Positions 17,430 through 28,193 of a stretch of DNA of 64,000 nucleotides are shown here, piece by piece. The notes under the pieces are model-generated. The model searched no databases. It saw only the letters and a program-made list of their open reading frames with translations, and was not told the DNA's origin. Source of the DNA: Nannocystis exedens (GTDB lineage: Bacteria; Myxococcota_A; Polyangia; Nannocystales; Nannocystaceae); assembly GCF_002343915.1 (NCBI RefSeq), contig NZ_NETK01000001.1, positions 10,998,001 to 11,062,000 on the forward strand, given 5' to 3'. The stretch's first letter is position 1, and the number at the start of each line of letters is the position of its first letter. A program made the position numbers and the translations under genes.

Positions 17430-17478
17430 CACGTCAACAAGCCGGCGTAACCGGGGCTCCACGCGCCGGGCCTCGTGC

Positions 17479-17484
17479 TATAGC
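17479..17484 (+). promoter_or_regulatory. -10 element, leaderless promoter of cysteine desulfurase operon
   Basis: TATAGC within TGCTATAGC, exactly 8 nt before the GTG at 17493. No Shine-Dalgarno is present. Confidence 0.6.
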
Positions 17485-17492
17485 CGCCGTGG

Positions 17493-18686
17493 GTGCGCTA
17501 CCTCGACCACAACGCGACGACCCCCCTCGATCCCCGGGTTCGGGACGCTGTTATCGCGGCGCTGGCGGATCCCCTCCTTCAGGGGAACCCGGCCAGCGTA
17601 CACAGCACCGGGCAGCGCGCCCGGGCGGCCGTCGAACAGGCGCGCCGCGCGGTGGCTCGGGCCCTCGGCGCCGAGCCCCTCGAGGTGACCTTCACGTCCG
17701 GCGGGACCGAGGCCGACAACCTGGCCCTGCTCGGCTCAGCCCGGGCGCTGCGGGCCGCCGGGCGCCCCTGCGGACTGCTCACGTCGCCGCTCGAACACCC
17801 CGCGGTGCTGGCCGCGGCGCGCCGCCTGCAGCGTGAGGGGCACCCGCTGGCGCTGGTCGCGGTCGACGCCCACGGCCGAATCGAGGCCGACGCGCTGCGC
17901 GCCGCCCTTCGGGAGAACCCGGAGATCGGAGTTATCTCGCTCGCTGCCGCAAATCACGTGCTCGGCAACGCCTACGACATCCCGGCGCTGGTCCGCGTGG
18001 TGCGCGAAATCGCGCCGAACGCGCTGGTCCACTGCGACGCGGTGCAGGCGTTCGGCAAGCTGCCCCTCGACTTTCACGCCTGGGATCTCGACCTGCTCAG
18101 CGTCAGCAGCCACAAAATCTACGGCCCCAAGGGGGTCGGCGCGCTGGTCCACCGCCGCCGGCTGGCGCTCGACCCGCTGCTGCTCGGCGGCCAGCAAGAG
18201 CGCGGACGCCGGGCCGGGACCGAGCCGGTCGCCAGCCTCGCCGGGTTCGGGATCGCGGCTCAGCTCGCCGCCGCCGAGCTGCCGGCCCGCCACGCCCACG
18301 TGGTCGCGCTCGCGGATCGCCTGCGGGCTGGTCTTGCGGACATGTCCGATGTGACAGTCCACGGCGACCGCGAGCGCCGGGTCGGCAACACCGTCAGCGT
18401 CGGCTTCGAAGGTTGCGACGGCCAGCTGCTGGCGATGAACCTCGACCTCGCCGGGATCGCGGTGTCGTACGGGGCGGCCTGCAGCTCGGGCACGCCCGAG
18501 CCGTCGCCGGTGCTGCTGGCCCTCGGGTTGACGCCGGCCGCGGCCCGCTCGGCGCTGCGGATCTCGCTCGGCGCCGGCAACACGGAGGACGACGTCGACG
18601 CGCTGCTGGCCGCGCTGCCCGAGGCGATCGCGCGCGTCCGCGGGGCCGAGGGCGGCGGCGACTGGCGCGAGGTGACGCCGTCATGA
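17493..18686 (+). CDS. Cysteine desulfurase (IscS/NifS class)
   Basis: A 397-residue PLP enzyme taking sulfur from cysteine for thiolation or Fe-S assembly. Visible are the N-terminal YLDHNATTPLDP, GGTEADNLAL near residue 70, the EHPAV histidine near 97, the PLP lysine in SSHKIYGPKG near 207 and the active Cys in GAACSSGTPEP near 330. The loop usually reading ANNEVG is ANHVLG here. Start GTG 17493 follows a TATAGC box by 8 bp. Its stop overlaps the mnmA start, so its sulfur most likely serves tRNA 2-thiouridine synthesis. A repeat pair (18341-18368) encodes DMSDVTVHG in a loop. Confidence 0.93.
   Translation: MRYLDHNATTPLDPRVRDAVIAALADPLLQGNPASVHSTGQRARAAVEQARRAVARALGAEPLEVTFTSGGTEADNLALLGSARALRAAGRPCGLLTSPLEHPAVLAAARRLQREGHPLALVAVDAHGRIEADALRAALRENPEIGVISLAAANHVLGNAYDIPALVRVVREIAPNALVHCDAVQAFGKLPLDFHAWDLDLLSVSSHKIYGPKGVGALVHRRRLALDPLLLGGQQERGRRAGTEPVASLAGFGIAAQLAAAELPARHAHVVALADRLRAGLADMSDVTVHGDRERRVGNTVSVGFEGCDGQLLAMNLDLAGIAVSYGAACSSGTPEPSPVLLALGLTPAAARSALRISLGAGNTEDDVDALLAALPEAIARVRGAEGGGDWREVTPS
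18341..18368. repeat. 14-bp repeat pair inside cysteine desulfurase gene
   Basis: CATGTCCGATGTGA and CAGTCCACGGCGAC, encoding DMSDVTVHGD in the small domain between conserved motifs. Confidence 0.7.
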
Positions 18687-19762
18687 GGATCGTGTGCGCG
18701 ATGTCCGGCGGGGTCGACTCGTCGGTGGCGGCGGCGCTGCTGGTCGAGGCGGGCCACGAGGTGGTCGGCCTGACGATGCGCCTCTACGACGCCAGCGGCC
18801 ACGAACGCCAGGGCCGCGGCGGGTCGTGCTGCTCGCCGGCGGAGATCGATCAGGCGCGAGACGTGTGCGCGCTGCTCGGGATCCCGCACTACACGGTCGA
18901 CGAGCAGGAGCGCTTCACGGCCCACGTGATCGACGACTTCGCCCGCGAGTACGCCCGCGGCCGCACGCCCAACCCGTGCGTCCGCTGCAACGAGCACGTG
19001 AAGTTCGGGCCGCTGGTGGCCCGCGCCCGCGCGCTCGGGGCGGAGGCGCTGGCGACCGGCCACTACGCGCGCCTGGAAGACGGGGCGCTGCTGCGCGCGG
19101 TCGATGCGGCGAAGGACCAGAGCTACTTCCTGTTCGCGGTCCCGCCGGCGCTGCTGGCCGGGGTGCGGTTTCCTCTCGGGACATGGCACAAAGACCAGGT
19201 CCGCGCGAAGGCCCGCGCGCTCGGGCTGCCGAGCGCCGACACGCCCGACAGCCAGGAGCTGTGCTTCGTCGGCGGCCGCGACCACGGCGAGGTGGTCGAG
19301 GCGCGCGCGGCGGCGCTGGGCCTGGGCACCGCCGATCTGGGGCCCGGCGAGGTGGTCGACGCCGAGGGCCGCGTGCTCGGAGCGCACGGCGGGATCCACC
19401 GAGTGACGATCGGCCAGCGCCGCGGGCTGCGGATCCCGGGCTCGTCGCCCCGCTACGTGCTGCGCGTGCTGCCCGAGCAGCGCCAGGTGGTGGTCGGCGA
19501 CGCGGCGTCGCTGCAGACGCACGCGCTGACGCTGACCGATGTCCGCCGGCTGGCCCCGCTCGGCGAGCGCGAGACGCTGCGCGCGGAGGTGCAGATCCGC
19601 CACCGCGGGCGACCGGCGCCGGGGCGCGTCGAGCTGGCGGGCGAGCGGGCGACGGTGGTGTTCGACGAGCCGGTCCAGGCGGCCGCGCCGGGTCAGGCGG
19701 CGGTGATCTACGCGGGGGAACGGGTTCTCGGCGGCGGCTGGATCGCGGAGGCCGCAGGATGA
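18683..19762 (+). CDS. mnmA: tRNA 2-thiouridylase MnmA
   Basis: A 359-residue tRNA-specific 2-thiouridylase that adenylates and thiolates the wobble uridine of Lys, Glu and Gln tRNAs. The PP-loop SGGVDSS is at residues 8-14. The first catalytic Cys region NPCVRCNEHVKFG lies near residue 96 and the second Cys in DSQELCFV near 194. The C-terminal barrel includes GIHRVTIGQRRGLRIPG. Length fits the family. It overlaps the cysteine desulfurase (ATGA) and rnc (ATGA), so sulfur donor and thiolase are co-made. A repeat-like stretch gives RFPLGTWHKDQVR near residue 165. Confidence 0.96.
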   Translation: MRIVCAMSGGVDSSVAAALLVEAGHEVVGLTMRLYDASGHERQGRGGSCCSPAEIDQARDVCALLGIPHYTVDEQERFTAHVIDDFAREYARGRTPNPCVRCNEHVKFGPLVARARALGAEALATGHYARLEDGALLRAVDAAKDQSYFLFAVPPALLAGVRFPLGTWHKDQVRAKARALGLPSADTPDSQELCFVGGRDHGEVVEARAAALGLGTADLGPGEVVDAEGRVLGAHGGIHRVTIGQRRGLRIPGSSPRYVLRVLPEQRQVVVGDAASLQTHALTLTDVRRLAPLGERETLRAEVQIRHRGRPAPGRVELAGERATVVFDEPVQAAAPGQAAVIYAGERVLGGGWIAEAAG

Positions 19763-20544
19763 CGGAGCTGCTCGAGGACCTGCCCGACCGCCGCGGAGCG
19801 CCGACGTGGCCCGACAACGAGACCCGCCTGGCGCCGCTGCAGGAGCGCCTCGGCTATGCGTTCGCCCGCCCGGCGCTGCTGCGGGTGGCGCTGACCCACC
19901 CGACGTGGGTCAACGAACACGCGCGCTCGGGCTGGCCGAGCAACGCGTGCCTCGAGTTCTTCGGCGACTCGGTGCTGGCGCTGCTGGCCACGGAGGCGCT
20001 GTGGCGCCGCTTCCCGGACCTGCCGGAGGGGGTGCTGACGCGCCTGCGCGCGAGCCTGGTGTCGGCGCCCGCGCTGGCCGAGGCGGCGCGGCGGATCGAG
20101 CTGGGGCCGCTGCTGTGGGTGGCCCACCGCCAGGCCGAGCTGCGCGAGCACGACGGGTCGCTGGCCGACGCGGCCGAGGCGGTGCTGGGGGCGGCGTTCC
20201 TCGACGCCCGCGCGGCCGGCCGCGATCCGCTGGCGTGCGCGGGCACGGTGTTTCAAGCGCTTTTGGGGCCCCGCCTGGCCGGCCTGCGCCCCGACGACGG
20301 GAAGCCGGCGAAGGCTCGCTTGCAGGAGTGGGCCCAGGCGCGCTGGCGCCGGCCGCCGATCTACGTGCCGCTCGGCGATCGCCCGCCGCACGAGCGCTCG
20401 CTGTGGCGGGTGCGGGCGGAGGTGACTTGCCCCGACGGACAGATCGTGGTGCTGGCCGAGGGCGAGGGCCCGAACCTGCGCGCGGCCGAGTCGGCGGCGG
20501 CCGAGGCGGCGCTCGAGCGGATCGATCGCGGCGAGCTCGGGTGA
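19759..20544 (+). CDS. rnc: Ribonuclease III
   Basis: A 261-residue dsRNA endonuclease processing rRNA and other transcripts. The N-terminal endonuclease domain carries the signature LEFFGDSVLALL near residues 65-76 and the second acidic site SLADAAEAVLGAAFLD near 138-153. The C-terminal dsRNA-binding domain covers about residues 185-258 (ARLQEWAQARW, GPNLRAAESAAAEAALERI). In the signature the usual NER-LEF reads NAC-LEF, so the position equal to E. coli Glu38 is Ala, while Glu41, Asp45, Asp114 and Glu117 equivalents are kept. ATG overlaps the mnmA stop. A repeat array starts 7 bp after its stop. Confidence 0.94.
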   Translation: MTELLEDLPDRRGAPTWPDNETRLAPLQERLGYAFARPALLRVALTHPTWVNEHARSGWPSNACLEFFGDSVLALLATEALWRRFPDLPEGVLTRLRASLVSAPALAEAARRIELGPLLWVAHRQAELREHDGSLADAAEAVLGAAFLDARAAGRDPLACAGTVFQALLGPRLAGLRPDDGKPAKARLQEWAQARWRRPPIYVPLGDRPPHERSLWRVRAEVTCPDGQIVVLAEGEGPNLRAAESAAAEAALERIDRGELG

Positions 20545-20550
20545 GGTTGC

Positions 20551-20985
20551 TGTCCTTTCCGACATGACGGGCCGGACATCGGCGACGGCCGAGGCGAGCT
20601 GGCGTGTTCGCTTCATGTCCTTTTGGACATGACGAGGCGGACATGTGCGACGGGCCGGCGCGTGGGCGCCTGTCCTTTGGGACATGACGGGGCCGAACTT
20701 TGCGAGGGTTGCGGTGAGGTCGGGATGCCCTTTGAGACGGGACGGGGCAGGCCCCGCGAGGGTCGCCCTGCGGTGAGGTCGGGCGGATGCCCTTTGGGAC
20801 ATGATCGGGCAGGCTCTGCTATGGCCGCGCTGCGGCGAGGTCGGGGGGATGTCCTTTGGGGCAGGATGGAGCGGACATTCGCGAGGGGGCTCGTCCGCGA
20901 GGTCCGTTGGTCGAGTGGCTGTCCTTCGGGACGTCCGCGACGGGGCCGCGTCGCGGCGACCTCGGACCGGCTGGTCTTGAGGACA
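20551..20985. repeat. Seven-copy 55-70 bp tandem repeat built on the 14-bp motif
   Basis: Copies begin at about 20551, 20616, 20671, 20726, 20788, 20850 and 20920. Each opens with TGTCCTTTNGGACATGA or a decayed form, then a GC-rich tail with GGACATTCGCGAGGG and, in copies 3-6, TGCGGYGAGGTCGGG. It lies between rnc and the ATP-grasp gene; frames through it change from copy to copy and look non-coding. Confidence 0.8.
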
Positions 20986-21269
20986 GGTCATGCCAGGCCG
21001 CTCGCGCGAGGGCGCCTCGCGGCCGCTGCCGGGGATCGGTTCGGCGCGACGGTCGCCGCGGATCGCTCCTGTCTGTCGGGGCAGGTGCTCTCGGCCGCGG
21101 ATCGCCTCGCTCGTCACGCGCTCGCGACGGTCGGGGCGGGACGTCGTTTCCGCGGCTCCGCGGCCCCCGAGTCGGCGGTCCACGGGCGCGGGCCCGGGGG
21201 CCCGACGAAGGATCTCGCGGGCGGGCGCGTCGCCGCCCGGCCCCGGATCTGGCATGATCGCGGCCGCGC
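20986..21269. other. Upstream region of ATP-grasp gene
   Basis: About 284 bp with two more repeat-like motifs (GTCTTGAGGACAGGTC near 20970, CCTGTCTGTCGGGGCAGG near 21068) and no clear promoter. CATGAT at 21254-21259 lies 10 bp before the ATG and could be a -10 box. Confidence 0.35.
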
Positions 21270-22496
21270 ATGCCCGTTCACGTCCTCTACGTCGCCCCGT
21301 ACTACAGCGCCAACATCCTGCAGTGCCTCGATGGGCTGGCCTCGCTGGCCGATGTCCGGATCGGCCTCATCACCCACGAGCCCGAGTCGACGCTGCCCGA
21401 GCGCTACCGCGGGCGCGTGGTGGGTCACTATCAGGTCCGCGACTGCCTCGACGCCGAGCAGCTGATCGCCGCGGGCAAGGCGTTCCAGGCCGGGTGGGGC
21501 CGGGTCGACCGGCTGATCGGGTTCCTCGAGCAGATGCAGATCCCGCTGTCCATCGCGCGCGACAAGCTCGGGATCCCGGGCATGAGCGAGGCCATCGCCC
21601 GCAACTTCCGCGAGAAGAACCGCATGAAGGCGAAGCTGCGCGAGGCGGGGCTGCCGGTGGCCCGCCAGGCGCTGATCGGCTCGGCCGAGGACGCGCGCAC
21701 GTTCGTCCGCGAGGTCGGGTACCCGATCGTGCTCAAGCCGCCGGCCGGCCTGGGCTCGCGCGCGACGGTCCGCGCGACCGACGACGAGTCGCTGGCGTCG
21801 GCGCTGGCGGAGCTGTTCGTGACGCCGTCGAACCCCGCCCAGGCGGAAGAGTTCGTGCGCGGCGAGGAACACACGTTCGAGACCATCACGATCCAGGGCA
21901 AGCCGGTGTGGCACTCGTCGAGCTACTACCTGCCGGGGCCGCTGCAGGTGCTCGAGAACCCGTGGATCCAGTACTGCGTGCTGCTGCCCCGCGAGCAGCT
22001 GCAGCCGCACGCGCAGACGTTCCGGGCGCTCAACATCCGCGCGCTGCAAGCCCTCGGGATCGGCACGGCCCTCACGCACATGGAGTGGTTCCTCCGCGCC
22101 GACGGCTCGATGGTGATCAGCGAGGTGGCGGCCCGCCCGCCCGGCGTGCACCTCATGCCGATGATGGGCCTCTGTCACGGGATCGACATGTGGCAGAAGT
22201 GGGCCGAGCTGATGGTGTTCGACCGCTTCGAGGCGCCTCCCCGCCAGTTCGCGGCCGGGGCGGCGTTCTTCCGCGGGCAAGGCCCGGGGCAGGTGGTCCG
22301 CGCGGTCGAGGGGCTGGCCGAGGCCCAGGAGCGCGCCGGGGCGTGGGTGGTCGACCGCAAGCTGCCGCAGGTCGGCCAGCCGCGCGCGTCCGGCTACGAG
22401 GGCGAGGGCTACGCGCTCGTCAAGGGCGCGACGACCGAGGAGGTCGTGGCCGCGCTGCGCGCCCTGGTCAGCTCGGTCCGCGTGGTCCTCGGCTGA
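21270..22496 (+). CDS. ATP-grasp domain enzyme of unknown substrate
   Basis: A 408-residue ATP-grasp protein, a family joining a carboxylate to an amine, thiol or other nucleophile via acylphosphate. The N-terminal ~100 residues (VHVLYVAPYYSANILQCL) form the pre-ATP-grasp domain. The nucleotide fold runs from about residue 105 to 310, with PIVLKPPAGLGSRATV near 152-167 and the metal-binding C-terminal segment MVISEVAARPPGVH near 285-298. A C-terminal ~80-residue domain ends in EGYALVKGATTEEV. It stands alone between two repeat arrays, so context gives no hint of substrate. Carbamoyl-phosphate-synthase-like or dipeptide ligase types are possible. Confidence 0.83.
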   Translation: MPVHVLYVAPYYSANILQCLDGLASLADVRIGLITHEPESTLPERYRGRVVGHYQVRDCLDAEQLIAAGKAFQAGWGRVDRLIGFLEQMQIPLSIARDKLGIPGMSEAIARNFREKNRMKAKLREAGLPVARQALIGSAEDARTFVREVGYPIVLKPPAGLGSRATVRATDDESLASALAELFVTPSNPAQAEEFVRGEEHTFETITIQGKPVWHSSSYYLPGPLQVLENPWIQYCVLLPREQLQPHAQTFRALNIRALQALGIGTALTHMEWFLRADGSMVISEVAARPPGVHLMPMMGLCHGIDMWQKWAELMVFDRFEAPPRQFAAGAAFFRGQGPGQVVRAVEGLAEAQERAGAWVVDRKLPQVGQPRASGYEGEGYALVKGATTEEVVAALRALVSSVRVVLG

Positions 22497-22569
22497 CGGG
22501 CGCGCGCTGCCCGAGCGGGCCGCGGCCCGGGGCGGACGAACCGCCGGGCGGCGCCGAGCGCCGCGCAGG

Positions 22570-22764
22570 CATGTCCCGCGCGCCTGATCCAACGGGCATG
22601 TCCGCGGGCACATGCTCCATCGGTCAGGCGAATCCGTTCAGGCGGGCGCCGGAAAGCCGACAGACGTGGCCCTGAAAGGAGCTGCTCGAAGGGGCATGCT
22701 CGCAGGCACACGCTCGAACGGACATGCCCGTCGGCGCATGCCCGCAAGGACAGCCGGACTCCGA
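22570..22764. repeat. 14-bp repeat array between convergent genes
   Basis: Units at 22570-22652 (CATGTCCGCGGGCA, CATGCTCCATCGGT, CAGGCGAATCCGTT) and 22695-22764 (CATGCTCGCAGGCA, CACGCTCGAACGGA, CATGCCCGTCGGCG, CATGCCCGCAAGGA), nearly all in 14-bp register with one 13-bp slip. It fills most of the gap between stops at 22496 and 22802. Confidence 0.88.
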
Positions 22765-22801
22765 CCGGGCGGGCGGACCGCACGCCGGGCTGCGGCGCGG
22801 A

Positions 22802-23299
22802 CTACTCTTGGCCGGCCCAGCGCTCGAGGAAGATGGTCCGCGCGGCCTCCATCTCCGGCGAGACGGGCTTCTCCGAGGGAAAGCCCGTGACCAGCAGCCA
22901 GCGGCCGGTGAACGCCGAGGCCGGGGAATAGGGCGGCTCGGACGGGAGCAGCAGGCGCGGGTCCTGGAGCGCGGCGAACATCGCGTTCTGATCGGCGAAC
23001 TCGAACACGAACAGCCACACGCGCGGGCTCGTGGCCGTGAACACGTGGTGGCTCTGCACGCCCCGGGCCTTGAGGTCGTCCTCGGACAGCGGGGTCGGCA
23101 GCTCGAGCGGCTCGACCGGGTTGTGGTCGAAGCGCAGGCGCGACAGCGGGAAGCCCTCGAGCGCGCCGCCCTCGGCGGCGGACGAGGGAGGCGATTTTTT
23201 GGACATGTCCGAAGGGGAAGGTGCCTCGCCGGCGCCGGTGCAACCGATCACCGCCGAGGCCGCCAGCGACAGGGAGAAGAGCGCGGCGCGCGACGACAC
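22802..23299 (-). CDS. Small lipoprotein, unknown function
   Basis: A 165-residue protein starting at GTG 23299. The signal peptide SSRAALFSLSLAASAVIGC ends in lipobox VIGC near residue 20. A Ser/Pro tether follows and includes SPSDMSKKSPP, encoded by a repeat unit (23204-23217). The body contains LRFDHNPVEPLELP, VQSHHVFTATSPRVWLFVFEFADQ and LLVTGFPSEKPVSPEME. I recognise no family. It is transcribed towards the ATP-grasp gene and is probably monocistronic. Confidence 0.7.
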   Translation of the reverse strand: MSSRAALFSLSLAASAVIGCTGAGEAPSPSDMSKKSPPSSAAEGGALEGFPLSRLRFDHNPVEPLELPTPLSEDDLKARGVQSHHVFTATSPRVWLFVFEFADQNAMFAALQDPRLLLPSEPPYSPASAFTGRWLLVTGFPSEKPVSPEMEAARTIFLERWAGQE

Positions 23300-23377
23300 C
23301 GCCGGAGGGTAACGCCGCGCGCTGCGCGGGGCAAACGCGCCGCCGGCGGGCGCCGCGGCGCGCGCTCACGGCGGGGA

Positions 23378-23640
23378 TGATGCGGTCGAGGAGATCACGG
23401 GGCAGGCCGGTGGCGAGGACCAGCGGGCGCCGCGGCGAGGGGGCGAGCTCCCGCGGATCGAGCGGTCGAGGAGGTCACGGCGCAGGCCGGTGGTGATGGC
23501 CAGCGGGCGCCGCGGTGAGGGTGCGAGCTCCCGCGGATCGAGCGGTCGAGGAGGTCACGGCGCAGGCCGGTGGTGATGGCCAGCGGGCGCCGCGGCGAGG
23601 GGGCGAGCTCCCGGGCATCGAGGCGGGCGAGGAGGTCGCG
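23378..23640. repeat. 80-bp tandem repeat derived from neighbouring gene's 3' end
   Basis: About three and a half copies of an 80-bp unit; CGGTCGAGGAG recurs at 23383, 23463, 23543 and (as CGGGCGAGGAG) 23624. More divergent copies continue at about 23694 and up to the VWA gene end at 23764. On the minus strand the units translate as LAITTGLRRDLLDRS, close to the VWA protein's last residues VVTAGPRHDLLDRIDQP. As 80 is not a multiple of three, the frame changes each copy. Confidence 0.85.
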
Positions 23641-23763
23641 GCGCGGCGGCGGTACGGACCGCGGAGGCCACGATGAAGGCGTGGGCTCTCGGTCGATGCG
23701 GTCCACGTGATCGTGGCGCGGGCCGACGAGACGGCGGGCGAACGCCGCGACGAGGGCGCGGGC

Positions 23764-25416
23764 TCAGGGCTGGTCGATGCGGTCGAGGAGGTCGTGGCGC
23801 GGGCCGGCGGTGACGACGGGCGAACGCCGCGACGAGGGCGCCGGCGGCAGGCCGCTGACGCGATCGACGGCGGGCGCGGCGGGCGTCGGCTCGCCGGCAT
23901 GACCCGAGAGCCTGGCGAAGGTCCGCTCGAGGGCGAACACGAGCGTGCGCTCCTCGGCGAGGTCGGGGTCGCGATCCTGGCGGTAGAGCGAGGCGAGGGC
24001 GTGGACGAGCTGGTAGGCGCCCTCCTGATCGTTCTGCTCGTGGTGCAGCGCGGCGGCCTTGGCCAGCGCGGTGGCCTGATCGACGAGCCGCGCGCCGCGG
24101 ACCAGGCCGACGCTGGCGTTCGAACCTGGCTTATAGACCAGGTCGACGGCGGAGCTGCGCGGCTTGCCGACGGCGGCCTCGGTGTACGCGAGGCTGACGC
24201 GGCCGAGCGGACGATCGGCCACGGCCCTGGGCGCGGGCAGGTTGCGATCGGCCGGGCCGAAGCCGACGTAGATGGCGCCCTTCTTGCGGCTGAGGAAGAT
24301 GGTCTCGACGCTGAGGCGGATCGCGCCGCCGGGCGCCCACTCGATCGCCTTGCCCGGGATCCCGTAGACCCCGGCGATCTTGAGCCCGGCGGCCGGCCTG
24401 ACCTCGAGCTTGAGGTCGTGGGCGAGCTCCGTGACCATGGTGTCGAATTCCTCGCGGAAGACCTTGGTCATGCGCGCGGCGTCGGGGAAGAAGAACAGGT
24501 TGCCGCCGCGCACGCTGCTGATCGCGGTGGCGAGCTCGGCCCCGAACTGCACGCCGACGCCGACGGTGGTCAGGCCGATCCCGCCGTGCGAGGCGTCGCG
24601 CGCCATGCCCATGAAGCTCTGCTTGTCGGTGGCACCGACGTTGGGCCGCTCGTCGGTGAAGAGCATGACCCGCGTGGTGCCCTTGAAGCCGTGGCCGCTG
24701 CGACGCGCGAGGTCGTACCCGACGCGCAGCCCCTCTTCCATGGCGGTCGAACCGGCGCTCTCGATGCCGGCGATGTGAGCCGCGATCGCGCGCTTGTCCC
24801 GGGCCGAGGTCGGGGCCATGTGGACGTGGGCGCGGTCGCCGTAGAGGACGATCGAGAGCTGATCGTCGGGGCCGAGCTGATCGAGGACGCGGTAGAGGCT
24901 CTCGCGCACGAGATCCAGCGGCTGACCCGACATCGAGCCCGACTTGTCGATGACGGCGACGAGGTTGAGGGGGGCCCGCTTGAAGGTCTTCGGATCGAGG
25001 CCCGAGCTGAAGCCGAGCTGGGCGAGGTACTGCACGTCGGGCTGGGCCAGCAGAGCGGCGCCGGTGGCCTCGCCGACGGTGCAGAGCAGCTGATCGCAGG
25101 CGCGCCCGGCCACCAGCGGGAGGTCGTGCTCGCTGAACAGACCCTCGGGCGTGAAGGTGTTGGGGTGCGGGACCTCGCCGGCCTTGACGCGATCGCGGAA
25201 GTACTGGATGTCCTGGGCGCCGCCCGGCGTGGCTCCCATGGCGGGCGAGGGGGCCATCATTTCAGCGGCGAACGTGTCGGCCGAGAAGTCGTAGACGTTC
25301 GCCTTCATCGGCTGCGGCTCCCGGCGCTCCCGCTCCTTGTCGGGCGCTGCCCCGGCGGCGGTGGTGAGAAGGGAGAACGCGGCGAGACAGGCGAGGGAGC
25401 GCAGACGGATCGGCAT
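23764..25416 (-). CDS. VWA domain exported protein
   Basis: A 550-residue protein with signal peptide (PIRLRSLACLAAFSLLTTAAGA), a ~120-residue N-terminal region (YFRDRVKAGEVPHPNTFTPEG) and a von Willebrand factor A domain from about residue 150 to 330. The metal-ion site DKSGSMSG is near residue 154, with later SAGSTAMEEGL and VMLFTDERPN. This is the pattern of YfbK-type VWA proteins, which bind partners through metal. The C-terminal part is a beta-rich region and a Pro-rich tail. Start is ATG 25416 because the signal peptide begins there. The tail is related to the 80-bp tandem repeat just downstream, suggesting slippage duplication of the gene end. Confidence 0.88.
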   Translation of the reverse strand: MPIRLRSLACLAAFSLLTTAAGAAPDKERERREPQPMKANVYDFSADTFAAEMMAPSPAMGATPGGAQDIQYFRDRVKAGEVPHPNTFTPEGLFSEHDLPLVAGRACDQLLCTVGEATGAALLAQPDVQYLAQLGFSSGLDPKTFKRAPLNLVAVIDKSGSMSGQPLDLVRESLYRVLDQLGPDDQLSIVLYGDRAHVHMAPTSARDKRAIAAHIAGIESAGSTAMEEGLRVGYDLARRSGHGFKGTTRVMLFTDERPNVGATDKQSFMGMARDASHGGIGLTTVGVGVQFGAELATAISSVRGGNLFFFPDAARMTKVFREEFDTMVTELAHDLKLEVRPAAGLKIAGVYGIPGKAIEWAPGGAIRLSVETIFLSRKKGAIYVGFGPADRNLPAPRAVADRPLGRVSLAYTEAAVGKPRSSAVDLVYKPGSNASVGLVRGARLVDQATALAKAAALHHEQNDQEGAYQLVHALASLYRQDRDPDLAEERTLVFALERTFARLSGHAGEPTPAAPAVDRVSGLPPAPSSRRSPVVTAGPRHDLLDRIDQP

Positions 25417-25649
25417 GACGGCCCGCTCGCCAACGTGCCGGCCGAGCGACGGATCTACGGGCGATCGCAAGCTCGCGCGGCTGCGGATGCGGACCGGCCG
25501 GGGGCGGGCGACACCATGGCCCTCGAGTCATGAGCGACGCCCGGCCGGGCGAGGAGCTGCGCCGCCGAGCGCACGGCCAGGTCGAGCGAGGCCGGTGCAG
25601 CGGGTGAGCCGGGCCCGCGGACGCTCAGGGAGCGTGCTGGCGTTCATGA
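25417..25649. other. Upstream region of VWA gene
   Basis: About 230 bp with TAGATC (minus strand, near 25456) as a possible -10 for the VWA gene, giving a leader of about 30 nt. No gene is evident. Confidence 0.35.
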
Positions 25650-25765
25650 CATGTTGTTAGGGGCATGTCTTACGCAACTTGTTCTTGAAAACATGTCTTT
25701 GAAAGCAGTTCGCCTCAGACCGTGATGCTCACGGTGACATGTCGAAAGGGACAGTTTGCTTGGCG
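25650..25765. repeat. AT-shifted 14-bp repeat array
   Basis: Six units in exact register at 25650-25733 (CATGTTGTTAGGGG, CATGTCTTACGCAA, CTTGTTCTTGAAAA, CATGTCTTTGAAAG, CAGTTCGCCTCAGA, CCGTGATGCTCACG) and two at 25738-25765 (CATGTCGAAAGGGA, CAGTTTGCTTGGCG). The GC content is clearly below that of the surroundings. It lies about 100 bp past the stop of the prolyl oligopeptidase gene. Confidence 0.85.
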
Positions 25766-25867
25766 AACGCGGCCGCGCGATGCGACCGCGGGCGGCGAGG
25801 TCCGGACGCGCGAAGCCCCGCGACTTCGCTGCCGAGGTCGCGGGGCGCGAGTGCGGGGGGCCGGCCG

Positions 25868-28075
<2,208 letters not shown>

Positions 28076-28193
28076 CGGCGAGAAGACTCCGGAGAGGGCT
28101 CGGGTTTTGTATCGACCCGCGGCAGCGCGGACAAGGCTTCGCCGGGGCGACGTCGGGCGACTCACGGGGCGCCCGAGGACGGCGTCGGCGAGG

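Noticed and set aside
23395..23706. Minus-strand open frame across the 80-bp repeat
   Set aside because: The frame changes with each 80-bp copy and there is no start signal; better explained as duplicated gene-end DNA.
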